Below, piece after piece: positions 29,255 to 39,412 of a stretch of DNA of 64,000 nucleotides. How positions within the stretch are numbered: the first letter of the stretch is position 1; each line of letters begins with the position of its first letter. The notes under the pieces were generated by a model. That model made no database searches. It was not told the origin of the DNA and saw nothing but the letters and a program-made list of their open reading frames with translations. Source of the stretch: Cryobacterium frigoriphilum (GTDB taxonomy: Bacteria > Actinomycetota > Actinomycetes > Actinomycetales > Microbacteriaceae); the NCBI RefSeq assembly GCF_004403305.1, contig NZ_SOHE01000041.1, positions 1-64,000 of the forward strand, read 5' to 3'. The position numbers and the translations under genes are program-made.

Positions 29255-31552
29255 CTACCTGCGCAGGTCGGTGCGCAGGTCGGCCAGCAGATTCAGCACC
29301 TCAGTGACCTCCTTCGGGCTGCGCACCCGATAGCCGGCAAGCGACGGACCCGGGCCGATCTTCAGGCCGATGTCGAGGTCGCGCAGCACGGCGAAGCCGT
29401 CTTCGTCGGTCACGTCGTCGCCGGCATAGAAAACCCGGTCGGCGGAGGTGTGGCCGCGAAGCACGTCGAGGGCGTCACCCTTGGTGCGTGAACGCACCGA
29501 GAACTCGAGCACGTTCTTGCCCTCACGCACTGTGAGACCCGGCAACTCATCGTTCAGCTGCTCGCGGGCCTCGCGCTGGGCACGTTCACCGTCGTGCGGG
29601 CTGGCCAGTCGGGTGTGGATGGCCATCCCGGCGGGCTTGCGCTCGATGGTGGTGCCGGCGACCGAACCGGAGATGCCCTCGAGCACCCGGGCGAGGGTGT
29701 CGAGCTGGTCCAGTTCGTCGGCGAGCAGGTTGAGCTCGATATCGGGGCTGTCGAGCCGCATCTCGATGCCATGGGAGCCGGTCAGCAGCACGTCCTGCTG
29801 CGGGTCGGCGACGTGCTGCAGGCTCACGAGCGCACGGCCCGAGACGAAGGCGACGCGCACTCCGTCAAGATCCAGCAGGCGCTGCACGGCTTCGCGGGTG
29901 CCATCGACCGCGCGGGCGTCTTCTGGGCGGTCGACGTGCGGGGCCAGGGTGCCGTCGAAGTCGAGGGCCACCAGCAGGGTGTCGGCGACGGCCATCTCGC
30001 CGAGCGCGACCCGCAGGTCATCGGGTATTCCAGCCTGCACCGCGGCTCCTCCGGTGAGTGTTCGCAGGAACGATGCCGACCAGGCGGCGACATCGTTTTC
30101 GGAGACTTTCTTGCGCAGCGCGCGCATCCGTCTGGTACGTTCGCGTTTGGGCATGACCACGGCACGTTCGATCGCGTCTTTGGTGCCCTCGATGTCGTGC
30201 GGGTTGATGAGGATCGCCTGCTTGAGCTCGTCGGCGGCGCCGGCGAATTCGCTCAGTACGAGCACGCCGTCGCCGTCGAAGCGCACGGCGACGTACTCTT
30301 TGGCGACCAGGTTCATGCCGTCGCGCAGGGCGGTGACGAGCATCACGTCGGCGGCCAGGTAGAGCGCCACCATCTCTTCGCGCGGGTAGCCGTGGTGGTG
30401 GTAGCTGATGGCGGTGTGGCTGATGGTGGAGAAGTCACCGTTGAGGCGCCCGACGGCGAGTTCGATCTCGTCGCGCAGCACCTTGTAGGTTTCGACCCGT
30501 TCCCGGCTCGGGCTCGCGACCTGCACGAGCGTGACGTCTTCGACGCTGAGGCGTTTCTCGGCAAGCAGCTCGCCGAAGGCCTTGATGCGGTGGCCGATGC
30601 CCTTGGTGTAGTCGAGCCGGTCGACGCCGAGCATGAGGGTCTTGGGGCTGCCGAGGTCTTCGCGAATCTGCCGGGCTCTGGCCTGGATCTCGGGGCGGCG
30701 GGCCATCTCCTCATAGGCGGCGGCGTCGATCGAGATCGGAAAGTGCTTGGCGATCACGCGACGGGTCGCGCCGGCACTGCGTGCGCCGGTACTGCGTGCG
30801 CCGGCACCGCGTGCGCCGGTACTGCGTGCGCCGGTACTGCCTGCTTCGATGCTGCTGGCGTCGTCGCCGTTGGGCACATCGATGACCACGCCGCGGGTCG
30901 GGTAGCCGAAGAGGCGGCGCACGGCGCGGGAGAAGTTGCCGGCATCCGCTACCCGCTGAAAACCGATGACGTCGGCGCCGAGCAGGCCGTGCAGAATCTG
31001 TTTGCGCCACGGCAGCTGCGCGTAAATGCCGTATGGCGGAAACGGAATGTGGTTGAAGAAGCCGATGACGAGGTCGGGCCGGGCCTCGCGCAGCATGCGC
31101 GGCACGAGCTGCAGCTGGTAGTCGTGCACCCAGACCGTGGCCCCGAGGGCAGCGGATGCCGCGGCCGCCGCCGCAAACCGCCGGTTCACGGTCACGTAGG
31201 CTTCCCACGTTTCGCGGTGAAACGCGGGGGCGGCGATCACGTCGTGATAGAGCGGCCAGAGGGTGTCGTTGGAGAAGCCCTCGTAGTACTCCTCAAGCTC
31301 CGCCGCGCTGAGCCGCACCGGCACGATGTTGATGCCGTCGTTCTGAAAGGGCTCAAAGCTGCGGTCGGCGACGCCGGGCCAGCCCACCCAGGCTCCCCCC
31401 GAACTGCGCATGAGCGGTTCGAGCGCGGTGACGAGGCCACCCGGGGAGGTACGCCAGACATCCGGTGCCGCTGTTCCGTCGGCATTCTCGGGGCCGTCTT
31501 CGTGGTCGACCGGCAGACGGTTCGAGACGACGACGAGCGAGAAGGTACCCAC
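29255..31552 (-). CDS. otsAB: Fused trehalose-6-phosphate synthase/phosphatase (OtsA-OtsB)
   Basis: The 765-residue protein joins a GT20 synthase (about 1-490; VVVSNRLPVDHE, TVWVHDYQLQLVPRML, LGVDRLDYTKGIGHRIKAF) to a HAD-type phosphatase (about 520-765; LLVALDFDGTLAPHVD, TSADRVFYAGDDVTDEDGF). Together they make trehalose from UDP-glucose and glucose-6-phosphate. Residues 237-262 are a Ser/Thr-Gly-Ala-Arg repeat encoded by five 15-bp units, inserted in the synthase domain. The GTG at 31552 has no ribosome binding site, and the frame stays open upstream through three AAETP repeats without a start, so the true N terminus is uncertain. Confidence 0.9.
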   Translation of the reverse strand: MGTFSLVVVSNRLPVDHEDGPENADGTAAPDVWRTSPGGLVTALEPLMRSSGGAWVGWPGVADRSFEPFQNDGINIVPVRLSAAELEEYYEGFSNDTLWPLYHDVIAAPAFHRETWEAYVTVNRRFAAAAAASAALGATVWVHDYQLQLVPRMLREARPDLVIGFFNHIPFPPYGIYAQLPWRKQILHGLLGADVIGFQRVADAGNFSRAVRRLFGYPTRGVVIDVPNGDDASSIEAGSTGARSTGARGAGARSTGARSAGATRRVIAKHFPISIDAAAYEEMARRPEIQARARQIREDLGSPKTLMLGVDRLDYTKGIGHRIKAFGELLAEKRLSVEDVTLVQVASPSRERVETYKVLRDEIELAVGRLNGDFSTISHTAISYHHHGYPREEMVALYLAADVMLVTALRDGMNLVAKEYVAVRFDGDGVLVLSEFAGAADELKQAILINPHDIEGTKDAIERAVVMPKRERTRRMRALRKKVSENDVAAWSASFLRTLTGGAAVQAGIPDDLRVALGEMAVADTLLVALDFDGTLAPHVDRPEDARAVDGTREAVQRLLDLDGVRVAFVSGRALVSLQHVADPQQDVLLTGSHGIEMRLDSPDIELNLLADELDQLDTLARVLEGISGSVAGTTIERKPAGMAIHTRLASPHDGERAQREAREQLNDELPGLTVREGKNVLEFSVRSRTKGDALDVLRGHTSADRVFYAGDDVTDEDGFAVLRDLDIGLKIGPGPSLAGYRVRSPKEVTEVLNLLADLRTDLRR
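30768..30842. repeat. 15-bp tandem repeat (5 units) inside otsA domain
   Basis: Five copies of GCGCCGGTACTGCGT and close variants lie head to tail, in frame with the synthase. They encode a 25-residue insertion absent from ordinary OtsA proteins. Confidence 0.95.
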
Positions 31553-31848
31553 CGGCGACTCGGCGAGGTCGAGGCCATCGGTGGACGCAGGTGCGGCGGC
31601 GGCTGGGGTTTCGGCGGCTGGGGTTTCGGCGGCTGGGGTTTCGGCGGGGAGTGAGATGAATGATCCGTTCCGGGCGCAGCGGCGGCGCTCAGGCCCTGAA
31701 CTCTCAGGATACCGCAGCCCCCTGTTCGGGTTTGAATCGTTTGGCTTGAATCTGTCGGGTTCGAATCTGTCGGGTTCGAATCGGTCGGGTTCGAATCGGT
31801 CGCCGGCCGGTTGCCGCCCGTTTACCGGCGGCGGCTATGCTCGGCGCA
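31553..31848. repeat. Intergenic region with two 15-bp tandem arrays
   Basis: Array one is three perfect copies of GGCTGGGGTTTCGGC (31601-31645), just upstream of the otsAB start. Array two is four copies of GAATCTGTCGGGTTC with minor variants (31748-31807), ahead of the divergent sugar isomerase. No gene is seen between them. Confidence 0.9.
31836..31841 (+). promoter_or_regulatory. -10 box of the sugar isomerase gene (leaderless)
   Basis: TATGCT ends 7 nt before the ATG at 31849. Confidence 0.45.
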
Positions 31849-32695
31849 ATGATCCGCATCGGTATGAGCACGACCTGCGTCTACCCGCTCCCGACCGAGC
31901 ATGCCTTTCGGCTGGCCAAACTGGCCGGTTTTGACGGCCTCGAGATCATGGTCACCCGCGACGAGGGCACCCAGGATGCCGCCGGCCTGCGGGCCCTGTC
32001 GGAGCGGTTCGCGCTGCCCATCCTGTCGATTCACGCCCCCGTCCTGCTGCTCACCCACTTCGTCTGGGGCCTTGACCCGCGGGTCAAGCTTGAAAAGAGC
32101 GCGCAGCTGGCTGCGGATGTCGGTGCCACGACGGTCGTCGTGCATCCGCCGTTTCGCTGGCAGACCGACTACGCCGAGAATTTTCTCGACATCGTGAGAG
32201 AAATCAGTACCGGCACCGGAATCGAGATCGCGGTCGAGAACATGTTCCCGTGGAAGATCGGTTCCAAGACCCTGAAGGCCTACTCCCCCGGCTGGAACCC
32301 GACGACCATGGACTGCGACGCGGTCACGCTCGATTTTTCGCACGCCGCGCTGAGCGGTGTCGACAGTCTGCAGATGGCAACCGCGCTCGGCGAGCGACTG
32401 CGACACGTGCATCTCTGCGACGGCTCCGGGTCGTCCGATGAGGGCAAGATCTTCGACGAGCATCTGCTGCCCGGACGCGGCAATGAGCCCGTCGCCGACG
32501 TCTTGCACCAGCTTGCGGTCGCAGACTGGACCGGCCAGATCGTGGCGGAGGTCAACACCCGCAAGGCGAAAACCGAACAGGAACGACTCGACCTGCTGCT
32601 TGAAACGGTCGCTTTCGCCCGCCTGCACACCACCCAGCCACGCTCGGTAGAATTGGGACTCGCGACACCCTCGCGGCACCCCCGGGAGGACCAGC

Positions 32696-34291
<1,596 letters not shown>

Positions 34292-34322
34292 AGCTGTAGT
34301 CCGGTCATCCAGACTCGTCAGG

Positions 34323-34328
34323 CAGACT
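34323..34328 (+). promoter_or_regulatory. -10-like box of the aldo/keto reductase gene
   Basis: CAGACT ends 6 nt before the ATG at 34335; no Shine-Dalgarno is present. Confidence 0.35.
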
Positions 34329-34334
34329 GGAAGC

Positions 34335-35264
34335 ATGAAAACAATGACGTTGCGCAATACGAACCTCGAAGTCTCCAACATCATCATGGGGCTGATGCGC
34401 ATCGTCCCGTTGGACGACGAGCAGATTCGCTCGCTCGTCGGTGCCGCGCGCGACGCCGGCATCACGCACTTCGACCACGCCGACATCTACGGCAGCCACC
34501 CCCACGAGTGTGAGCAGCGCTTCGGCGACGCGGTCACCTTCTCGGCCGCGGAACGGGCGAACGTCACGATCCAGTCGAAGGTCGGCATCCGTCCGGGATT
34601 CTGGGACTTCTCGGCGGAACACATCCTGCGGTCCGTCGACGAGTCGCTCGCCGCCCTGAACACGGAGTACCTCGACCTGCTGTTGCTGCACCGCCCCGAC
34701 ACCCTCGTCGAACCCGAAGAGGTCGCCGAAGCCTTTGACACGTTGCACAGCTCGGGCAAGGTGCTGAACTTCGGCGTCTCCAACCAGACCCCCGGCCAGA
34801 TCGAGCTGCTCAAGCGCAGCGTGAACCAGCCGCTGATTGTCAATCAGGTGCAACTCAGCATCACTCACGCGCCGCTCATCGCTGCCGGCGTCGCGGCGAA
34901 CATGGCCGGCCTCGATCAGTCCGCTGACCGCGACAACGGCATTCTCGACTACTGCCGCCTCAATGACATCACCCTGCAGGCCTGGTCCCCGTTTCAGAAG
35001 GGCTTCTTCGATGGGGTTTTCTTGGGCGACCGGGCCGGGTACCCCGAACTCAACACCGCGCTCGACGAGATCGCCACCGCCTACGCTGTGACCCCCGCCG
35101 CCATCGCCGTGGCCTGGATCACCCGCCACCCGGCCCACATCCAGGTCGTGCTCGGCACCACGAACGTGTCCCATCTGCTCGATTCCGCCGCCGGCTCCGA
35201 CATCCCGCTCACCCGCCCCGAGTGGTACCGCCTCTTCACCGCCGCCGGGCACCAGCTGCCCTAA
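34335..35264 (+). CDS. Aldo/keto reductase (YdhF-like)
   Basis: The 309-residue NADPH-dependent barrel reduces carbonyls. The catalytic tetrad is visible as Asp and Tyr in DHADIYGSHP, Lys in QSKVGIRPG and His in LLLLHRPDTLVEPEEV. C-terminal VLGTTNVSHL resembles the cofactor-binding end of YdhF-type members. Physiological substrate unknown. It follows the ABC-F gene after 43 nt but appears to have its own promoter. Confidence 0.85.
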   Translation: MKTMTLRNTNLEVSNIIMGLMRIVPLDDEQIRSLVGAARDAGITHFDHADIYGSHPHECEQRFGDAVTFSAAERANVTIQSKVGIRPGFWDFSAEHILRSVDESLAALNTEYLDLLLLHRPDTLVEPEEVAEAFDTLHSSGKVLNFGVSNQTPGQIELLKRSVNQPLIVNQVQLSITHAPLIAAGVAANMAGLDQSADRDNGILDYCRLNDITLQAWSPFQKGFFDGVFLGDRAGYPELNTALDEIATAYAVTPAAIAVAWITRHPAHIQVVLGTTNVSHLLDSAAGSDIPLTRPEWYRLFTAAGHQLP

Positions 35265-35326
35265 CCCGCCACCGATTCAGGCGACGGATGCTGCGGGCCG
35301 GCCGGGCGAGCTCCAGCCAACAATGG

Positions 35327-35332
35327 CAGGCT
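35327..35332 (+). promoter_or_regulatory. -10-like box of the alcohol dehydrogenase gene
   Basis: CAGGCT ends 6 nt before the ATG at 35339. Confidence 0.35.
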
Positions 35333-35338
35333 TGACCG

Positions 35339-36415
35339 ATGACACACAGTGCGACAGACAGTACGACACACACGATGACGGCCGCCGTGCTCACGAAGTT
35401 CGGCGGCTCCGAGTCGCTCGAGCTCCATCACGACTGGCCGCGGCCTCGGCCCGCCGCACACCAGGTGCTCGTCAACGTCACTGCTGCAGCGGTCAACAAC
35501 ACCGACCTCTGGACCCGCCAGGGCGCGTACGGACGGCCCGAAGACCCTGCGGCGCTGGCCGGCTGGCTGGGCGACTTCGACTTTCCCCGCATCCAGGGCG
35601 GTGACATCTGCGGCATCGTCGCCGAAGTCGGCTCCGGCGTCGGCGACGAGTTGCTCGGCCGCCGGGTACTGATCGACCCGGCGCTGTATCCGTCCGCTGA
35701 CGAGAACGCCTCCCCCACCGGATATCTCGGCAGCGAGGCCGACGGCGGATTCGCGCAGTACGTCGCCGTCGACGCCGCCCACGCCCACGATGTGCACGAC
35801 TCGCCGCTGACCGACGAGCAGCTCGCCTGTCTGCCGGTCGCCTTCGGCACGGCACTGGCCATGCTCGATCGAGTCCGCGTACAGGCCGGCGAAACGGTGC
35901 TGGTCACCGGGGCGTCGGGCGGCGTCGGCCTCGCCCTCGTGCAGCTGGCGGCCGCGCGGGGCGCGCACGTGCTCGCCATCACGAGCGGTTCCAAAGCGGA
36001 TGCCGTACTCGCCAACGGGGCGGCCCAGGTCTTCACCCGGGAATCACCGAACATCGCCGACCAGATCAGCGCCGCAGCGCCCGACGGGCTACACGTCGTG
36101 GCCGACATCGCCGGCGGAACGGGCGTCGCCACCCTCATGCCCCTCATGCGGGACAACGGCCGCTGGGTCATCGCCGGCGCCGTCGCCGGGCCCGTGATCG
36201 AGTTCGACCTGCGCCGCCTCTACCTGCACAACATCCAGCTGATCGGCTCCTCTATGCACACTCGCGTGCACTTTCGAGGTCTGGTCGACCTTGCCCGCAG
36301 CGGCGACATCCGCCCTCAGATCAGCGCCACCTTCCCGCTGACCGCGATAGCGGATGCGCAGGCCGAGTTCTCCGCCCGCCGCCACATCGGCAAGATCGTG
36401 CTGCTGCCCGAGTAG
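35339..36415 (+). CDS. Zinc-independent MDR alcohol dehydrogenase/quinone oxidoreductase
   Basis: The 358-residue medium-chain dehydrogenase/reductase has an N-terminal GroES-like domain (NVTAAAVNNTDLWTRQGAYG, FPRIQGGDICGIV) and a Rossmann domain with VLVTGASGGVGLALVQLA. The catalytic-zinc cysteine and structural-zinc cysteines of classic ADHs are not seen, so it is closer to NADPH:quinone reductases. Substrate unknown. A longer N terminus of 12 Thr/Ser-rich residues precedes MTAAVLTKFGG, where translation might also start. Confidence 0.8.
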   Translation: MTHSATDSTTHTMTAAVLTKFGGSESLELHHDWPRPRPAAHQVLVNVTAAAVNNTDLWTRQGAYGRPEDPAALAGWLGDFDFPRIQGGDICGIVAEVGSGVGDELLGRRVLIDPALYPSADENASPTGYLGSEADGGFAQYVAVDAAHAHDVHDSPLTDEQLACLPVAFGTALAMLDRVRVQAGETVLVTGASGGVGLALVQLAAARGAHVLAITSGSKADAVLANGAAQVFTRESPNIADQISAAAPDGLHVVADIAGGTGVATLMPLMRDNGRWVIAGAVAGPVIEFDLRRLYLHNIQLIGSSMHTRVHFRGLVDLARSGDIRPQISATFPLTAIADAQAEFSARRHIGKIVLLPE

Positions 36416-36436
36416 CCCCAGGCCGCGTGGCGAAAA

Positions 36437-36482
36437 CAGGACGATTTGCCCCCGTGTTCTCGTACGCAGGACGATTTGCCCC
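36437..36482. repeat. Two direct copies of a 16-bp sequence
   Basis: CAGGACGATTTGCCCC occurs at 36437-36452 and 36467-36482, 30 bp apart (about three helical turns), in the gap between two plus-strand genes. It could be a pair of protein-binding sites for the downstream gene. Confidence 0.6.
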
Positions 36483-36554
36483 TTTTTCGACCTCGGATCC
36501 TGCTTTCGCCCCGCACTCGCCGGCTGACTAGGCTGGAGGCCGGGGCGGGGGCAC

Positions 36555-37415
36555 GTGAACAGGTCAGAAACGACGGCATCGCCTGTTTCGGGGCAAGCGG
36601 ATACCGCCAGTCTCGACTCCGCCGGCGAGCTCGCCCGGCTGGAGAAGGCGGTGTACTCGCGTGCCGGCAGCGCGGAGCCGGTCATCGAGGTCGTCGACCC
36701 TGTCACCGGGCACACGCTGCGGGCGACCGCGTCTGAACTGCGTCTGCGGGCGTTGCAGGCCCAGCTTGCCGAAGAGTCAGCCCGTGCGACAGGACCGGTT
36801 GAGCCTGGGTTCGAACCGTCCGCTGACCACGTCGATCCCACCGAAGCGCCCCCGTTGATACCCCCCGGCAAACCGATCTCGACCCAACGCCGCCGCTTCG
36901 TGGTGCCCCTGGTCGCCATAGCTGCCTTCGCCGTTGGCGTCACCGCTGCCCTTATCGTGCCCGCACAACTGGCCGGGATCGGGACCACGACCGACCCCAG
37001 TAAGGACTCCACTGTCACCCCGGTCGCAGCAGCCGACACCTCCAAAACCCTGCGTGGATTCGTCGATCCGTCGGAGTTCCCCGACATTCCCATCCCCGAT
37101 CTCGGTGAGACCTTCGTCGCGAGTTCACTTCGGAACGTGTCTGGTACGTCACAGCTGGAGCAGGGTTACGGCGCTTATCTCGGCCGTTCTGTGGGCAGCA
37201 ACCTCTATTGCCTGATCGTGAACACCGATGCCGTTCTCACCAACTTCGACTGCGGCACCTCAGAGCAGGTTGCGAGCGAGGGGCTGCAGGTCGAGTCACC
37301 GGTGGGCATCCGCTCGCCGGAAACGCCCGACGCGACGCCCAACGAGACGGTCATGACGGCGAAGTTATCGAGGCTCGGCCAGTTCTCGATGTGGTTCTCC
37401 CCGACGCCGTCGTAA
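36555..37415 (+). CDS. Membrane-anchored protein of unknown function
   Basis: The protein has 286 residues. About 110 cytoplasmic polar residues with a DPVTGHTLRATASELRLRALQ segment precede one membrane helix (FVVPLVAIAAFAVGVTAALIV), then about 160 external residues containing FVASSLRNVSGTSQLEQGYGAYLG and two cysteines (NLYCLIV, FDCGTS). The layout suggests an envelope protein with an extracytoplasmic domain. GTG at 36555 follows a G-rich tract. No family was recognised. TAGGCT at about 36528 may be its -10. Confidence 0.6.
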   Translation: MNRSETTASPVSGQADTASLDSAGELARLEKAVYSRAGSAEPVIEVVDPVTGHTLRATASELRLRALQAQLAEESARATGPVEPGFEPSADHVDPTEAPPLIPPGKPISTQRRRFVVPLVAIAAFAVGVTAALIVPAQLAGIGTTTDPSKDSTVTPVAAADTSKTLRGFVDPSEFPDIPIPDLGETFVASSLRNVSGTSQLEQGYGAYLGRSVGSNLYCLIVNTDAVLTNFDCGTSEQVASEGLQVESPVGIRSPETPDATPNETVMTAKLSRLGQFSMWFSPTPS

Positions 37416-37427
37416 GGTCCACGCACC

Positions 37428-37925
37428 GTGAACCAGGGAGAGAAATATGCGCTGACCATGCCGGACCTGGTCGAGTGGCCCGCGAGCGACCCGCGCTTCC
37501 GTCGCTCCGATGTCACCGCGGTTGTGGGGAGAGGTGACGCAGTCTGGCAACGTTCCACCCTCGACGTACTCCGCTGGGGAGTGAAGACCGCGAGCGGGTT
37601 TTTGGTCGATTCCCCCGGCCCGGTTTCGCTGGGTGATCGAGTGATCGTCACGGCCCGGGTCTTCAGGGTGACGGTCGTGGAGCCCGTCGAAGTCGTCGCT
37701 GTCGTCGTCGAGCCAGATCGGGTCGGCTTCGCGTACCGCACGCTGCCCGGCCATCCGGTCAGCGGCGAGGAGGCCTTCATCGTGCACCGCCACGCCGACG
37801 AGGTGCATCTCACCGTGCGGTCGCTCACGCGGCCGGCACCCCAGCAGCCGTGGCGCGCCCTCTACCCAATACTCCGGGTGGCGCAGCTCGTCGCGCGCCG
37901 GCGCTACCTACGAGCGCTCGGCTGA
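37428..37925 (+). CDS. DUF1990 family protein
   Basis: The protein has 165 residues. SDVTAVVGRGDAVWQRSTLDVLRWGVKTASGF is quoted here only as WQRSTLDVLRWGVKTASGF, with VIVTARVFRV, RVGFAYRTLPGHPVSGEEAF and the end RAVAQLVARRRYLRAL-like VAQLVARRRYLRAL, matching DUF1990 proteins. Function unknown. GTG start 12 nt after the preceding gene; likely one transcript. Its last 18 nt overlap an opposite-strand small gene. Confidence 0.75.
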   Translation: MNQGEKYALTMPDLVEWPASDPRFRRSDVTAVVGRGDAVWQRSTLDVLRWGVKTASGFLVDSPGPVSLGDRVIVTARVFRVTVVEPVEVVAVVVEPDRVGFAYRTLPGHPVSGEEAFIVHRHADEVHLTVRSLTRPAPQQPWRALYPILRVAQLVARRRYLRALG

Positions 37926-38081
37926 GGTACCGGCTGCGCTGCTGGCCTCACTGCTGGCCTCACTGTCGCTCCGCCGGGACTCGTCGGCGTCGCGGATTCC
38001 GGCCGCGACAGCTCTTCTGACGACGACATAGAGCACGTAGAAGAGCACGGCCACCAGAAAGAGTCCAAAGAAGAATTCCAT
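37908..38081 (-). CDS. Small single-helix membrane protein (57 aa)
   Basis: The minus strand encodes a 57-residue protein with one strong membrane helix (MEFFFGLFLVAVLFYVLYVV), then VRRAVAAGIRDADESRR and a Ser/Glu/Ala tail with an EASS duplication. The composition is that of a real small membrane protein. Upstream sequence has only a weak ribosome binding site. It overlaps the 3' end of the DUF1990 gene by 18 nt tail to tail. Function unknown. Confidence 0.55.
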   Translation of the reverse strand: MEFFFGLFLVAVLFYVLYVVVRRAVAAGIRDADESRRSDSEASSEASSAAGTSAERS

Positions 38082-38176
38082 GGTTCAAGGCTAGCCAGCA
38101 CTGCGCGGACACAATTGCGCGCGTCCGAATCCTTGGGTTTTCGGCTCGGGCGGGTACGGTGGACGTGGAGGCTCAC

Positions 38177-38389
38177 ATGCGAAAGTTCTTGTTTAATAGT
38201 GCAATGATCGGCGTAATTGCCGGCGGCTGGAATACGCTTCAGGCCACCCGCAACGGCCCGCGCGACTGGCGCCTGGCGTTGCTCTGGGCCGGCTGGCTGC
38301 TGAGCGTCGCTGCGGCCGTCGGCACCGTCATCGACGAGTCCAACGAGCGCCGCGCGGACACCGAAAGCAAGAAGCCACTCAAGAAGTAG
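38177..38389 (+). CDS. Small membrane protein (70 aa)
   Basis: The protein has 70 residues with two hydrophobic stretches (FNSAMIGVIAGGWNTLQ and LALLWAGWLLSVAAAVGTVI) and a charged C terminus. ATG at 38177 is chosen because GGAGG lies 6 nt upstream. No family was recognised. Confidence 0.6.
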   Translation: MRKFLFNSAMIGVIAGGWNTLQATRNGPRDWRLALLWAGWLLSVAAAVGTVIDESNERRADTESKKPLKK

Positions 38390-38527
38390 ACCCTTCGCAC
38401 GGCGCCGCCGGTCGATCGGGTGCTGAGTATAGCCACTCGGTGGTCGGCGCGGCGTGTCTGCGGTCGCTTGAGCATCCGTCACGCACACTGGACACAGTGG
38501 TTATTTACCGCGTGAAAGGGGCTCCTC

Positions 38528-39103
38528 ATGTTTGGTCGACGACGACGAGCCGCCCGCGCGGCCGAAGCGCGCGAACTCGAACTGCGCGCACTCCGGCTCG
38601 CCGCTCCTGAGCTGCCGATATCCGCTTCGTCAGCGTCGGCGCCTTCACCCGCGCCTACCACCGTGCAGCCCTCTACCGCCGTGCAGCTCAGTGCCGACGC
38701 TGTCACGGCGTTGCTGCATCACCAGCTCAACAACCTCATCGGTACCGACGGCATCTGGACGCTGGTTCCCCGCACCAGCGACGATACCGAGGTCTTCTTT
38801 CACGAACTTCAGGCCCACGAGATTGCACGCCTGCTGAGCTCCGCCCTGCAGACCGGCACGGCACGGGCCAGCATTGACCTGGCCGAGTCCCCCACCGTCC
38901 CCGGCGCCGTGCTGCCCGACACCCCGACAGCGGCCGTTCGCGAAGACGCGGCGCCAGTCTCGACCTCGACTCTCACCACCCCGATCACCGAACCCGCCGA
39001 GCCCACGGCCCTGCCGTGGACCCCGCGCCCGGTCACCCATTGGGCCGAACCGGATTCCGCACAGACGCTCGCTCCCGCTCGAGATGAGGCAGTTCGGCGG
39101 TAG
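38528..39103 (+). CDS. Hypothetical protein with Pro/Thr-rich linker
   Basis: The protein has 191 residues. A basic N terminus (MFGRRRRAARAAEARELELR) is followed by a Ser/Pro/Thr linker, a compact middle part (DAVTALLHHQLNNLIGTDG, IWTLVPRTSDDTEVFFHEL, HEIARLLSSAL) and a disordered tail. AAAGGGG precedes the ATG. No membrane segment and no recognised family. Confidence 0.6.
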   Translation: MFGRRRRAARAAEARELELRALRLAAPELPISASSASAPSPAPTTVQPSTAVQLSADAVTALLHHQLNNLIGTDGIWTLVPRTSDDTEVFFHELQAHEIARLLSSALQTGTARASIDLAESPTVPGAVLPDTPTAAVREDAAPVSTSTLTTPITEPAEPTALPWTPRPVTHWAEPDSAQTLAPARDEAVRR

Positions 39104-39412
39104 CGACCGGTCACAAGCCACCGAGGAGTCCCCGGGACCGCGGCAAGGTCGTTGCGGGTCGCCAGGTTTGGCTCATCTCGAGCCTCTCATCACCCACTGA
39201 CATTCCAGATTCCGCACGCCGACCCAGCGTCCGGAGGACGGCTCGCCGTGGTTTCGACACGGGCGCGCCAAAGACGCGCGCGCCCTGCTCAACCAGCGAG
39301 AAAAGGGGGAAATCGCATAGGGCGGATCGCGCGACGCGCCGACCCCGGCGCTAGTCCAGGCTGACCGGCGATAGTCCAGGCTGCTCGGGGCTAGTCAAGG
39401 CACAATAGGCGC
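39104..39412. other. Intergenic region with short repeats ahead of the GH15 gene
   Basis: No gene is seen. It contains a G/C-rich inverted repeat around GGTTTCGACACGGGCGCGCC, related in style to the repeats at 16 kb, and three copies of TAGTCCAGGCT-like sequence (about 39352, 39371 and 39391) just before the GH15 promoter. CACAAT at 39401-39406 lies 6 nt before the ATG and is a plausible leaderless -10. Confidence 0.6.

Noticed and set aside
28040-29491. Long plus-strand frame opposite ilvD
   Set aside because: It is a shadow of ilvD, whose Fe-S motifs are clear.
29594-31654. 686-codon plus-strand frame opposite otsAB
   Set aside because: It is antisense to a well-supported enzyme and is dominated by Val/Gly/His/Asp repeats.
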